Assembly: GCA_949297185.1 (NCBI GenBank)
Contig: CASFRM010000015.1
Location: 1-51,509 of the forward strand
Source of the DNA: an uncultured Pseudomonadota bacterium
Lineage (GTDB): Bacteria > Pseudomonadota > Alphaproteobacteria > RF32 > CAG-239
DNA: 51,509 nt
Direction of reading: 5' to 3'
Shown here: piece after piece, positions 8,287 through 16,138 of the stretch
How positions within the stretch are numbered: position 1 is the stretch's first letter
Layout: every line of letters begins with the position of its first letter
Notes under the pieces: generated by a model
Database searches by the model: none
What the model was told of the DNA's origin: nothing
What the model saw: the letters and a program-made list of their open reading frames with translations, nothing else
Made by a program: the position numbers and the translations under genes

Positions 8287-8321
8287 TTCAATGTATAATA
8301 TTCAATGAATTAAAGTCAATG
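8287..8321 (-). promoter_or_regulatory. Promoter with three TCAATG repeats (probable TetR operator)
   Basis: On the bottom strand TTGACT (8314-8319), a 16-bp spacer and TATACA (8292-8297) form a good promoter for the TetR operon. On the top strand TCAATG occurs at 8288, 8302 and 8316, exactly 14 bp apart, covering the promoter. TTCAATGAA at 8301-8309 is also a small palindrome. The overlap fits autorepression. Confidence 0.55.
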
Positions 8322-8440
8322 ATTTTTATTCACAAAGTTGTAAATATATAAACACTCTATAACAAGGCATTAAATATCTTTTTGCTTGATTTTAATGAGT
8401 AGCATGTGGGAAAATATTTTAAATTTTAAATATTTGGGTA

Positions 8441-8469
8441 TTGTGAAATACAATATTTATCCCTATATA
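8441..8469 (+). promoter_or_regulatory. Candidate promoter for the 8538-9319 gene pair
   Basis: TTGTGA (8441-8446), 17-bp spacer, TATATA (8464-8469), about 70 bp before the ATG at 8538. The region is very AT-rich, so chance matches are possible. Confidence 0.4.
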
Positions 8470-8537
8470 TTAATTATCATATATTATGAACAATAATACA
8501 TGATTTGGTTTATTGATTTTTTAATAGGAGAAAAATA

Positions 8538-8930
8538 ATGCCAAAATATGGTGATAAAACAGCTAAAATACTTGATAATTATATGAAAAACTACAAACTA
8601 ATGTCAGGCAAAACGAGAACAGGTTTGGTTGCGCCTGTAAAGGATATGTTTCGTAATTATGACACGATGAGGAAAATGAAATTAAAAGAAAGTGATCCGT
8701 TTTTCCATTGTAAAGCAAATTATGAAGCAACAAAACGAGGCGGTTTATATGGTGCAGGTATCGCAAATATAATAGATGTTGGGAAAGAAGCCAAAGACAT
8801 TCTTGTTAACAGATATCCCTTAAAGGATAGTTTGCGGGATTATCGGGCAAATTTGAGGGGACAGAAAGGTGCTCTGAGGGGCAAATCTTTGCGGGAAACC
8901 TGTCCGACGCATCATACAAAATATAAATAG
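8538..8930 (+). CDS. Hypothetical basic protein (130 aa)
   Basis: An open frame with a strong ribosome site (AGGAG) before the ATG. The product is lysine- and arginine-rich with a glycine-containing middle (KRGGLYGAGIANIIDVGKEAKD) and a basic tail with repeated LR/RG pairs (DSLRDYRANLRGQKGALRGK). No signal peptide or membrane segment is visible and I recognise no family. The next gene begins 8 bp later with the same type of ribosome site, so the two are co-transcribed. Confidence 0.7.
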   Translation: MPKYGDKTAKILDNYMKNYKLMSGKTRTGLVAPVKDMFRNYDTMRKMKLKESDPFFHCKANYEATKRGGLYGAGIANIIDVGKEAKDILVNRYPLKDSLRDYRANLRGQKGALRGKSLRETCPTHHTKYK

Positions 8931-8938
8931 GAGAAAAA

Positions 8939-9319
8939 ATGAAAAAAAGCGCATTTTATATTGTCGGTATAACCATGAAAGTGGTAATTTATCTTGCGCT
9001 TTTTTCTCTTTTAACCGTCAATAATGCCATTATTTGGGGTGTTGAACCTTTAATACAATATCTTTATGCTGTTGTTTCGGTAGTTTGTTTTGTGGCGTTT
9101 GGATTAACTTTTCGGGCCAGATGGCAGAAACCTGCCTACATAGTTTTCGGCGTATTTTTTGTCTGTTTTATACTAATGGGAAAATATGTATCTCAAATCA
9201 AAGAACAACTGGATATGGATGTCTGTTTGGACGGCGGCATGGTTTATGACCCCGTTCAAAAAATCTGCCGCAATGATTGCTGGAAATGGGATGATAAGCT
9301 CGGTTGCTTAAAAGAGTGA
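8939..9319 (+). CDS. Small membrane protein with cysteine-rich tail
   Basis: A 126-residue protein with three hydrophobic segments, about residues 7-28, 40-60 and 67-84. The hydrophilic tail has four or more cysteines in a compact arrangement (MDVCLDGGMVYDPVQK, then ICRNDCWKWDDKLGC). The spacing suggests a small disulfide-bonded or lipoprotein-like extracytoplasmic knob. AGGAG precedes the ATG. It forms an operon with the basic protein upstream. I do not recognise the family. Confidence 0.7.
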   Translation: MKKSAFYIVGITMKVVIYLALFSLLTVNNAIIWGVEPLIQYLYAVVSVVCFVAFGLTFRARWQKPAYIVFGVFFVCFILMGKYVSQIKEQLDMDVCLDGGMVYDPVQKICRNDCWKWDDKLGCLKE

Positions 9320-9321
9320 AC

Positions 9322-9417
9322 GGTAAAAGGAAAATGTAAACCGGCGATACCCGCGTCTCGCCTAGCCCTGGTAGTCAAACCAACGTGTCGTTGGTTCGAG
9401 CGGTTTGTAAACTTACC
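9322..9417 (+). ncRNA. Candidate structured RNA (three-way-junction fold)
   Basis: This stretch is GC-richer than its surroundings and can fold into nested stems: GGTAA/TTACC (9322-9326 with 9413-9417), AAACCG/CGGTTT (9338-9343 with 9401-9406), GGCGA/TCGCC (9343-9347 with 9358-9362) and an 8-bp stem AACCAACG-TGT-CGTTGGTT (9378-9396). It is followed by a terminator-like hairpin. It is not a tRNA and I cannot assign it to a known RNA class. It could instead be the structured 3' end of the preceding mRNA. Confidence 0.35.
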
Positions 9418-9420
9418 ATA

Positions 9421-9450
9421 AAAAAAATCCCCACAAGGGAGATTTTTTTT
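9421..9450 (+). terminator. Intrinsic terminator
   Basis: AAAAAAATCCCC, an ACAA loop, GGGA and GATTTTTTTT. It resembles the terminator after the LysR gene in design and closes the 8538-9319 transcript or the structured element before it. Confidence 0.75.
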
Positions 9451-9592
9451 ATGGTGGTGGATAAGACCCCATTGGATTTAAGATTTTTGAATATCTTTAT
9501 ATTCCCGATACTTACAAAAAGATAAAGCTCAACCTGGTCTGAGCTGGTATCTAATTTTATTACGGATTATTTATAAATAATCTCGCCTAAAT

Positions 9593-9624
9593 ATTACCGA
9601 ATATTTACCGAATAATTACCGAAT
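9593..9624. repeat. Three TACCGAAT direct repeats at 11-bp spacing
   Basis: ATTACCGAAT, TTTACCGAAT and ATTACCGAAT place TACCGAA at exactly 11-bp steps, with a fourth TACCGAA near 9644. The same octamer occurs at the HipB-like gene's promoter (12037 inverted, 12084) and at 12382. The helical-phase spacing and the shared word point to sites for one DNA-binding protein, probably the HipB-like regulator at 12115. Confidence 0.7.
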
Positions 9625-9670
9625 TTCATACTTTTTTGTAAAATACCGAAATAAAAAATTGCAAAAACGC

Positions 9671-9745
9671 GAAATGAATTTATGTAAAATCATCAAATAA
9701 AAAATTGCAAAAACACAAAATAAAAACTTGCAAAATAGTAAAATA
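9671..9745 (+). repeat. Left copy of a degenerate AT-rich direct repeat flanking the ATPase-HipB insert
   Basis: GAAATGAATTT, then variants of TGTAAAATCAT and AAAAACTTGCAAAAT recur in the same order at 12454-12510 beyond the HipB-like gene. The copies are diverged, but the run from GAAATGAATTT through TTGCAAAAT aligns with few gaps. The genes between them (9783-12369) therefore look like a unit bounded by repeats. Confidence 0.6.
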
Positions 9746-9782
9746 TAGTCTATATTAATAGATATTATCAAGGAGTTTCAAT

Positions 9783-11066
9783 ATGAAAGAATATAAAACA
9801 AGATTAGCAGATAGTATTTTGCAAAAAAAATTAGCTAGTTCGGGAGCTGTGTTAATTGAAGGTGCTAAATGGTGCGGTAAAACAACAACAGCAAGCCAGA
9901 TTGCTAAAAGTATATTACTTATGCAAGATCCCGCACAAAAAAAGCAAAACATAGAAATGGCAGATATGGATCCATCATTTCTGTTAAATGGTGAAACTCC
10001 AAGATTAATTGACGAATGGCAATTAGCTCCAAAGCTTTGGGATGCCATACGTTTTGAGGTTGATAAACGTGATGAATTTGGTCAATTTGTGTTAACAGGT
10101 TCTGCTGTACCTGCTGATTTATCAGAAATATCACATAGTGGTACTGGAAGAATTTCTCGCATGTTAATGCGTCCAATGAGTTTATATGAATCAGGCGAAA
10201 GTAATGGTAGCGTTTCTTTGGCCGATTTATTCTCTGACAATGAGAAAGTTACAGGAACCAATAGTTTAGACTTAGAACAAATTGCTTTTTTAATTTGTCG
10301 CGGTGGATGGCCTAAATCCATTGGAACAAATACTGATGTTGCTTTACAATTGGCAATTAACTACTTTGATGCTGTGGTCAATGATGATATTTCACGAATT
10401 GATAACGTTAAAAGGGATGCTGAAAAAACTAAACGTATATTGCGTTCATATGCACGCTCTATTGCTTCGCAAGCAAAAATATCATCAATAACACAAGATG
10501 TTTATGCTAATGAGGGTACTGAAGATTTAACAAACAAAAATGTAACTATCAGCTCATATATATCAGCATTAAAGAAGATTTTTGTTATTGAGGATTCTTT
10601 AGCTTGGAATCCTAATTTACGTTCCAAAACAGCAATCAGGGCTTCTGATACTCGTTACTTTACTGACCCTTCTATCGGAACTACTGCATTAGGTCTTGGG
10701 GCAAAAGATTTAATAAATGACCTCCAAACAATGGGATTGATGTTTGAAAACTTATGTATCAGAGATTTACGTATTTATGCAGATGCTTTAGATGGACAGG
10801 TATATCACTATAGGGATAGAAATGATTTAGAATGTGATGCTGTTGTTCATTTGCGTAATGGCTCTTATGGATTAATTGAAATTAAACTTGGTGGAGATAA
10901 ACTTATTGAAGAAGGAGCTACAACATTAAATAAACTTGAAGCAAATATTGATACAACAAAAATGAAAGCTCCATCATTCAAAATGGTTTTAACCGGTATA
11001 GGTAATTATGCTTATCGTCGTAAAGATGGTGTTTTAATAGTTCCTATTGGTTCACTAAAGGATTAA
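9783..11066 (+). CDS. AAA_14/DUF4143-family ATPase
   Basis: A 427-residue protein of the widespread AAA_14-DUF4143 class. The Walker A is GAKWCGKT (27-34) and Walker B is RLIDEWQ (D77, E78); a sensor-like FVLTGSAVP follows. The C-terminal DUF4143 part ends with a nuclease-like core, LECDAVVHLRNG then LIEIKLGG around residues 352-370 (D...E-x-K). GGAG lies ahead of the ATG. Their cellular role is mostly undefined, though many lie in variable regions. The TACCGAAT repeats about 160 bp upstream suggest control by the HipB-like repressor 1 kb downstream. The low GC content is unlike the flanking genes and suggests acquisition. Confidence 0.85.
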   Translation: MKEYKTRLADSILQKKLASSGAVLIEGAKWCGKTTTASQIAKSILLMQDPAQKKQNIEMADMDPSFLLNGETPRLIDEWQLAPKLWDAIRFEVDKRDEFGQFVLTGSAVPADLSEISHSGTGRISRMLMRPMSLYESGESNGSVSLADLFSDNEKVTGTNSLDLEQIAFLICRGGWPKSIGTNTDVALQLAINYFDAVVNDDISRIDNVKRDAEKTKRILRSYARSIASQAKISSITQDVYANEGTEDLTNKNVTISSYISALKKIFVIEDSLAWNPNLRSKTAIRASDTRYFTDPSIGTTALGLGAKDLINDLQTMGLMFENLCIRDLRIYADALDGQVYHYRDRNDLECDAVVHLRNGSYGLIEIKLGGDKLIEEGATTLNKLEANIDTTKMKAPSFKMVLTGIGNYAYRRKDGVLIVPIGSLKD

Positions 11067-11083
11067 GTAAGGAGAGATAAAAG

Positions 11084-11917
11084 ATGATTAAAGTTTTTAC
11101 TATATTTATTTCAGCTTTTATAGGTGCTTGGTTTGCTTACTATTTTAGTATAAGAGAAAAATTAAAAGAACAAAAAAAATTAATTCATGAACGCTATTTT
11201 ATATTATCTGAAAATATAACAACTCTATTTTCCAATCTTATTTTTTATAAAAGCGATAATTTAGATAAAATAAAAAAAGCTTATGATGATAATGATGTGA
11301 AAAAATCATTACAAGTTTCCTTGAAACCTGATATCCTCTTTACTATAGATATTTCTCAATATATTTTTTTAGCTACTGCTAATTCTAAGTTTTTGATTTC
11401 ATTTAAAGATTTAGAACGAATGACGAATCATCTTTCACATTCAATTGATGATTATTTTAGCATTATTCAACAGATAAACAAAAATAATCTATCTACTCCA
11501 GATTATGAAGCCATAAAAAATCTGTTCTATAATTTGTATAATAAATATGAGGAAGTATGTGTATATACATATTTCATACTATCTCAAATGAATAAATTTT
11601 ATGATGGATATTTTAATTTAAACTATTTAGGCAACATAAAAGAAACATTTGAACAAGGATACAATTTAGAAAAAGATATAAAAAATTACAAAGAACGATT
11701 TCCTTTTTCAATATGGGAAAATGAATTTTCTAAAACCTGGATTCATCTTCCACATTTTAAATGCCATTTGTGTTTTATAAAAAGATGGATGAAATTTAAA
11801 ATAAAATTTATAAAATTTTACTTTTCAAAACCCGCATTTTGTAATTCTTGCTCCGCATCTGAATTAAAAAATAATGCAATTAAGAAAACAAAAAAAGCAA
11901 ATAAGTCTAAAAATTAA
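11084..11917 (+). CDS. Membrane-anchored hypothetical protein with paired CxxC motifs
   Basis: A 277-residue, very AT-rich gene 17 bp after the ATPase gene, with a GGAGAG ribosome site. The N-terminus has a single membrane segment (VFTIFISAFIGAWFAYYFSI) and a basic coiled stretch (REKLKEQKKLIHERY). The middle is helical and acidic. Near the end FKCHLCFIKRW and FCNSCSASE give two CxxC pairs, possibly one zinc site, followed by a lysine-rich tail. No family is recognised. Close spacing indicates co-expression with the ATPase. Confidence 0.7.
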   Translation: MIKVFTIFISAFIGAWFAYYFSIREKLKEQKKLIHERYFILSENITTLFSNLIFYKSDNLDKIKKAYDDNDVKKSLQVSLKPDILFTIDISQYIFLATANSKFLISFKDLERMTNHLSHSIDDYFSIIQQINKNNLSTPDYEAIKNLFYNLYNKYEEVCVYTYFILSQMNKFYDGYFNLNYLGNIKETFEQGYNLEKDIKNYKERFPFSIWENEFSKTWIHLPHFKCHLCFIKRWMKFKIKFIKFYFSKPAFCNSCSASELKNNAIKKTKKANKSKN

Positions 11918-11940
11918 ATATAATTTGTTATTAAAATTTG

Positions 11941-11975
11941 AAAAAGAGCATTCCTGCAAGGATACTCTTTTTTTT
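11941..11975 (+). terminator. Intrinsic terminator of the ATPase/membrane-protein transcript
   Basis: AAAAAGAGCATTCC, a short TGCAA loop, GGATACTCTTTTTTTT. The stem has mismatches but a strong T-tract. Confidence 0.75.
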
Positions 11976-12036
11976 GTAAAAATTATTTTGCTTTGATACA
12001 TAAAACTTTATTTTACCATATAATAATTATGATACT

Positions 12037-12091
12037 ATTCGGTAACAAAAACTTGATATCTGCACAAATTTACACACTATTGATACCGAAT
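12037..12091. promoter_or_regulatory. Inverted ATTCGGTA/TACCGAAT pair before the HipB-like gene
   Basis: ATTCGGTA (12037-12044) and TACCGAAT (12084-12091) are exact inverse complements, 24 bp before the ATG. GGTAACAAAAA follows both as a direct repeat. A TATAAT (12019-12024) just upstream is a possible -10. This is the expected layout of an autoregulated XRE-type repressor, and the same word recurs upstream of the ATPase gene. Confidence 0.55.
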
Positions 12092-12114
12092 GGTAACAAA
12101 AAAAGAGGTTTATT

Positions 12115-12369
12115 ATGAATAGCCAAGATTTAACAACAATGAAAGATATAGGAAAATTAATACGAGATATTCGTAAACAACAAGGAGTAACCCAAGAAGA
12201 ACTTGCTGGAATATCAGAAACGGGGCGTAGATTTATCAGTGATGTTGAAAACGGAAAAAACACCACTCAAACAGGTAAGTTATTACTTGTTCTAAAAGCT
12301 CTCGGATTAAATCTATATATTTTTAATAAATGGGAAATTAAGTTTACCAAAAATAATCAGAACAATTAA
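12115..12369 (+). CDS. HipB-like XRE-family transcriptional regulator (no HipA partner)
   Basis: An 84-residue helix-turn-helix protein. IGKLIRDIRKQQGVTQEELA, then SETGRRFISDVENGKNT and GKLLLVLKALGLNLYI match the HipB antitoxin pattern. GAGG precedes the ATG. HipB normally sits directly before the kinase toxin gene hipA; here only non-coding repeats follow for 700 bp, so it is an orphan. It may have been recruited to regulate the ATPase gene, since its own operator word occurs there. Confidence 0.85.
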   Translation: MNSQDLTTMKDIGKLIRDIRKQQGVTQEELAGISETGRRFISDVENGKNTTQTGKLLLVLKALGLNLYIFNKWEIKFTKNNQNN

Positions 12370-12380
12370 AAAGATTTAAA

Positions 12381-12510
12381 TTACCGAATATAAAATCCTC
12401 AAACAGCCGAACGAAAAATCCACAAACTGCCGAAGTAAAAATTACAAAACAATGAAATGAATTTCTGCAAAATCATTAAATGAAAACTTGCAAAATCATG
12501 AAATGAAAAA
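12381..12510 (+). repeat. Right copy of the degenerate AT-rich repeat
   Basis: TTACCGAATA at 12381, two CCGAA variants, then GAAATGAATTTCTGCAAAAT (from 12454) and AAACTTGCAAAATCATGAAATG. The order and words repeat those at 9593-9745. No coding potential is seen. Together with the left copy it bounds the ATPase-HipB insert. Confidence 0.6.
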
Positions 12511-12564
12511 GACGTATCATTTATTTATCTGCAAATTCAATCACTTATAAAATGTTTTATTTTT

Positions 12565-12610
12565 TTCATTTTTTGGGGACGAAAAATCGAACTCCGGGCT
12601 TTTTACTATA
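12565..12610 (+). repeat. 46-bp direct repeat, copy A
   Basis: Contains GGGGACGAAAAATCGAACTC and CCGGGCTTTTTACTATA. A near-identical copy lies at 12814-12860. It is GC-richer than its surroundings. The region 12370-12897 otherwise holds no convincing gene. Confidence 0.75.
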
Positions 12611-12813
12611 CGTGAAAGGCATAAAAAGTCCTTCTCTCCAAAAGGTAAAAACAGATTTTAAAAAAATTTTCCTCCAAGGGGAATATTTCGCCTTCTCCGG
12701 GAATTTACCTTATGGTGGAAGGAGGAAACAAACCTTTCACATCAAAAAAAGGTAAAAACTCGGATGAAAATATTTATTCAAAATCAATGCATTATAAAAA
12801 AGTTAAAAAATTT

Positions 12814-12860
12814 TTCATTTTTTTGGGACGAAAAATCGGGCTCCGGGCTTTTTACCTTAT
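12814..12860 (+). repeat. 46-bp direct repeat, copy B
   Basis: Contains GGGACGAAAAATCGGGCTCC and GGGCTTTTTACCTTATG. It matches copy A with a handful of changes over about 46 bp, 250 bp apart. Each copy is preceded by an AT-rich stretch with ATTATAAAA or CTTATAAAA. It may mark an element end or a leader duplicated by recombination. Confidence 0.75.
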
Positions 12861-12897
12861 GCAACAAAAAAATAATTTTTAAGTGAAAGGTAAAATT

Positions 12898-13068
12898 ATG
12901 CAAAAAAGATTCTTTGAAAAACAACAATTTATCAAAAATATTAAAAGAAACGAATCTCCGTTGGTACTTTGTGACCCACTCATGGATTTTTACCCTATGT
13001 CAGACGAACAAAAAAAATTGAAAAAAGTGAGTACGGTTTTTCGATTTTTTGACTTGTTCTGTATGTAA
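12898..13068 (+). CDS. Small hypothetical protein (56 aa), doubtful
   Basis: An open frame from ATG 12898 with AAAGG seven bases upstream. The product is basic at the start (MQKRFFEKQQFIKNIKRNES) and has no recognisable domain. The good ribosome site and position just ahead of the mobile-element genes are the only support. Confidence 0.3.
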   Translation: MQKRFFEKQQFIKNIKRNESPLVLCDPLMDFYPMSDEQKKLKKVSTVFRFFDLFCM

Positions 13069-13092
13069 GGAACTTTCTGAAAGGATAAAACC

Positions 13093-13254
13093 ATGAATGA
13101 AATCATAGAACTGTTAAAAACAGCTGTGGCTGAAATCTTAAATGAAACAGAGCCCAAAGATTTATCGAAAAATCAGCAGATTAAACTTGATAAAAAAGAA
13201 AAAGCAAGCATTCATTGTCAAACAAAAGGAGGCGCAAATGGCCAGAAATATTAA
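13093..13254 (+). CDS. Small protein (53 aa) leading the recombinase operon
   Basis: ATG 13093 has AAGGA 7 bp upstream and runs to TAA 13254. The product starts MNEIIELLKTAVAEILNETE and ends lysine-rich. It overlaps the start of the DUF2924 gene by 17 bp, so the two are probably translationally coupled: the AAAGGAGG for DUF2924 lies inside this frame. I recognise no family. Small helical proteins of this type often precede DUF2924-recombinase pairs. Confidence 0.55.
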   Translation: MNEIIELLKTAVAEILNETEPKDLSKNQQIKLDKKEKASIHCQTKGGANGQKY

Positions 13255-13639
13255 TTTAGACATTCCTTTGGAAGACATACCACAATTAGATTTTGATGAG
13301 TTATACAAACTCTACATTGAGCTTTTCTCTCTTCCGACAAAGGCCACTCGCAAATCCTTTTTTATCTGGCGTGTCACAAACAGATTGCAAGAACTGCGCT
13401 TTGGCGGATTAGACAGTGCAACCAAACACTTGCTTGAAACGATGGATGATGAACCCGATAATGCAACTTATTTGCCCGTTGGCACAGAACTTATCAAACG
13501 GTTCAAGGGTGAAGTTTACCGTCTGCGTGTGTTGAAAGATGGTTTTGAGTTTGATGGCCAGATTTATAAATCTTTATCAGCTATCGCTTTGGAAATAACC
13601 GGTCGGAAAATCTCCGGCAAAGAATTTTTTGGAGTGTAG
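13238..13639 (+). CDS. DUF2924 family protein
   Basis: A 133-residue protein beginning MARNINLDIPLEDIPQLDFD at ATG 13238, with a full AAAGGAGG five bases upstream; an earlier in-frame ATG at 13142 lacks a ribosome site. The pattern ...FFIWRVTNRLQELRFGGLD... and the C-terminus YKSLSAIALEITGRKISGKE match DUF2924, which is nearly always encoded next to a serine recombinase in alphaproteobacterial prophages and integrative elements. Its role is unknown, perhaps as a recombination accessory. It ends 2 bp before the recombinase start. Confidence 0.85.
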   Translation: MARNINLDIPLEDIPQLDFDELYKLYIELFSLPTKATRKSFFIWRVTNRLQELRFGGLDSATKHLLETMDDEPDNATYLPVGTELIKRFKGEVYRLRVLKDGFEFDGQIYKSLSAIALEITGRKISGKEFFGV

Positions 13640-13641
13640 CC

Positions 13642-15270
13642 ATGAAAGAAGTTCGTTGTGCCATTTATACCCGAAAATCAACCGAAGAAGGGTTGGATAA
13701 AGAGTTTAATACATTAGAAGCTCAGCGTGAAGCCGGTGAAAATTATGTATTAAGCCAGAAACATCAAGGTTGGAAAATCATCCCGGAATATTATGATGAT
13801 GGTGGTTATTCCGGAGGTAATATGAATAGACCGGCCTTAGAGCGCCTGTTAGAAGACATCAATGCCGGCAAAGTTGATATGATTGTCGTTTATAAAATAG
13901 ACCGTCTAACCAGATCATTAACCGACTTTTCCAAAATGATTGAGATACTGGAAAAGAATAACTGCTCATTTGTATCGGTAACACAAAATTTTAATACAGC
14001 CGATAGTATGGGACGTTTGATGCTCAATATCTTGCTTTCTTTTGCTCAGTTTGAACGAGAAGTCAGCGGTGAGCGTATTCGTGATAAAGTTGCAGCATCT
14101 AAAAAGAAAGGTATGTGGATGGGCGGTGCCGTTCCAACCGGTTATGTTGCCATAAATAAAAAGCTCAAAATTAAACCGGAAGAAGGCGAAATGATACGAT
14201 TTATGTTTGAAAGTTATCTAAAACATAAATCAATCACCGCTGTTTGCAAACTGGTCAAAGATAAATACGGCATAGAATATCGCCGAGAGATGATAAAACG
14301 CTTACTCAAAAATCCGATTTACCTTGGTAAAGTCAAACATAAAAACGAACTATATGACGGACAACACCCGGCCATTATAGATCAAGAAACATTTGATAAA
14401 GTTGCCGAAATCAGAGCCTCCAAAGATGTGGCCAAACGCTCTTGCTTGTACAAGAAAAACGAAGTCGGCATTTTGCGTGGCATTTTAACTTGTGGTTGTT
14501 GCCATACCCGAATGACACCGACTGTCAGTATGGGACATGGTCGCAGACGTTATTATTATACTTCAACCAAAGCAAAATACTATGGCTATCATACTTGTCA
14601 TAATGGTTCGGTGGCGGTGGCTATCCTTGATGAAGCGATTATACAAATCATCACGCCAATGTTAAAAGATGCCCATATCCTAAACGGACTTGTCAAGCAA
14701 ATTGCCCCCGATAAAACCAAAGAGCTGTTTAAGATTATGCAACATCCCGAGAAGGTCTTGGCAAAGATGAGCGAACTTGATAAATCGCTTTTAGTCAAAG
14801 AGTTGATTGAGAATATCACCGTTCAATGTGATAATTTGGAAATCAAATGGACTGCTTTGGCGCTGGATATTTTACCGGATAAATACGCCTCTCAAACCAA
14901 AGACGGCATCATGACAATAGATGTCCCTCTTTCCAGAACGCATGGTGTATTGCAAGTAACCGTTCCGGAAGCCTTAACTCAAAATTCTTGTCCGAATAAA
15001 GAACTTATCAAAGCCCTTTCCAAAGCGTTTAAGTATCAAAAGATATTAACCTCTGGTCGAATGACTATTGCCGAACTCTCGTTACACGAAGAACTGGATG
15101 CCGGTTATTTGGGTCGTATTCTTCGTTTAACTTCATTGGCACCGGATATTATTAAATCCGTTTTGGCAGGAACTCAACCGGCAGACTTTATCTTAAAACG
15201 TCTGATACGAGAGGAAATTCCGCCAATTTGGGCCGAACAACGCAAAAAATATAACTTTCCGGAAATTTAA
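13642..15270 (+). CDS. Large serine recombinase/integrase
   Basis: A 542-residue recombinase. The resolvase domain has the catalytic serine S13 (IYTRKSTEEG), the arginine-bearing YKIDRLTRSLTDF and the long helix SFAQFEREVSGERIRDKV. A recombinase domain follows (residues 150-260), then a zinc ribbon (GILTCGCCHTRMTP...YHTCHNG). Large serine recombinases integrate or excise elements at att sites. Fusion to this size and the DUF2924 partner are typical of alphaproteobacterial elements. It likely mobilised at least part of this region; the att core cannot be read directly from one window. Confidence 0.93.
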   Translation: MKEVRCAIYTRKSTEEGLDKEFNTLEAQREAGENYVLSQKHQGWKIIPEYYDDGGYSGGNMNRPALERLLEDINAGKVDMIVVYKIDRLTRSLTDFSKMIEILEKNNCSFVSVTQNFNTADSMGRLMLNILLSFAQFEREVSGERIRDKVAASKKKGMWMGGAVPTGYVAINKKLKIKPEEGEMIRFMFESYLKHKSITAVCKLVKDKYGIEYRREMIKRLLKNPIYLGKVKHKNELYDGQHPAIIDQETFDKVAEIRASKDVAKRSCLYKKNEVGILRGILTCGCCHTRMTPTVSMGHGRRRYYYTSTKAKYYGYHTCHNGSVAVAILDEAIIQIITPMLKDAHILNGLVKQIAPDKTKELFKIMQHPEKVLAKMSELDKSLLVKELIENITVQCDNLEIKWTALALDILPDKYASQTKDGIMTIDVPLSRTHGVLQVTVPEALTQNSCPNKELIKALSKAFKYQKILTSGRMTIAELSLHEELDAGYLGRILRLTSLAPDIIKSVLAGTQPADFILKRLIREEIPPIWAEQRKKYNFPEI

Positions 15271-15285
15271 GACAGGAGTTTTCTC

Positions 15286-16077
15286 ATGACAGATATGATA
15301 CACCATAAGTCTGACAATACCTCTTTGTCTTCTCACAAAAAGGAAGTTGTTAAAGGCGGATTTATTAAGTTCTACCGCGATTTTCAAGATTGGCATTGGT
15401 ATTCGGACGCAAATGTTTTGCAACTTTATATCCACCTGATGCTGACGGCAAATTTCAAAGATAAGCCCTTTAAGGACATTATCGTTCATCGGGGTGAAGT
15501 GGTTATCAGCCACATGCGACTTGCCGAAACTCTGGATAAATCCAAGGATCAAATCAGGCGACTACTTAATAAACTGAAACGCACCAATGATATTACAACA
15601 ACGCGTATCGGATGCGCCACACTTGTCAGGCTCATTAACTATAATAAATATCAGGGCTTTGAGGATATTACGCCAGACCCCACCGCCACTTGTCCGCCGG
15701 ATGAAAGCCGTCTAATCGCCGACTATCCACCAATGACTAAAGAAAGAAAACAAGGTAATAATGTAAATAATGAAAAGAAATTAGCTGAGCCGGCGATTTT
15801 TGAACAAAAACGAACCGGCGGCGGTTTGGTTGGGCTTGGAGATGTTTTGGCTCGGCAAGGATTAGGAGTGGGCGCAAAGTTCAAGTATCACTTCTCACAA
15901 CTGCCACCGAACTGGCAGGAAGTGGAACGGTATGTGGCTGAAAAGAACATCCACATCAACTTGGAAGGCTTTTACAGTTATTATGAAGCCAACGGTTGGT
16001 GTGAACGAAGCGGTAAAAAACTGGACGGTTGGCACTTTGCCCTGTGCCACACCCACAAAACCGGCGAGTATTTGTAA
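15286..16077 (+). CDS. Phage/plasmid replication-initiator-like winged-helix protein
   Basis: The N-terminal segment (GGFIKFYRDFQDWHWYSDAN, LMLTANFKDKPF, IIVHRGEVVIS, LAETLDKSKDQIRRLLNKLK) is the winged-helix module common at the start of phage replication proteins and DnaD-like primosome proteins. The C-terminus (LPPNWQEVERYVAEKNIHIN...FYSYYEANGW) resembles the DnaD/replisome-organiser end. An unstructured linker joins them. It sits 15 bp behind the recombinase and directly before a cluster of palindromic repeats, fitting an initiator with its binding sites. The exact class is uncertain. Confidence 0.7.
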   Translation: MTDMIHHKSDNTSLSSHKKEVVKGGFIKFYRDFQDWHWYSDANVLQLYIHLMLTANFKDKPFKDIIVHRGEVVISHMRLAETLDKSKDQIRRLLNKLKRTNDITTTRIGCATLVRLINYNKYQGFEDITPDPTATCPPDESRLIADYPPMTKERKQGNNVNNEKKLAEPAIFEQKRTGGGLVGLGDVLARQGLGVGAKFKYHFSQLPPNWQEVERYVAEKNIHINLEGFYSYYEANGWCERSGKKLDGWHFALCHTHKTGEYL

Positions 16078-16138
16078 AGGAGGTAATAAACAATTGCCCT
16101 ATTCTCAATACAAAATTTGCGGTGGTTTCTAGAATTAA

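Noticed and set aside
9322..9417. tRNA or tmRNA piece
   Set aside because: GGTTCGAG looks like a T-loop, but it belongs to an 8-bp hairpin; no acceptor stem, anticodon arm or proper CCA end can be formed.
12115..12369. HipBA toxin-antitoxin operon
   Set aside because: Only the HipB-like part exists; no HipA frame, intact or broken, follows in the next 700 bp.
12552..12755. 67-codon frame overlapping the 46-bp repeat
   Set aside because: No ribosome site, composition follows the repeats, and no partner frame exists in the second copy.
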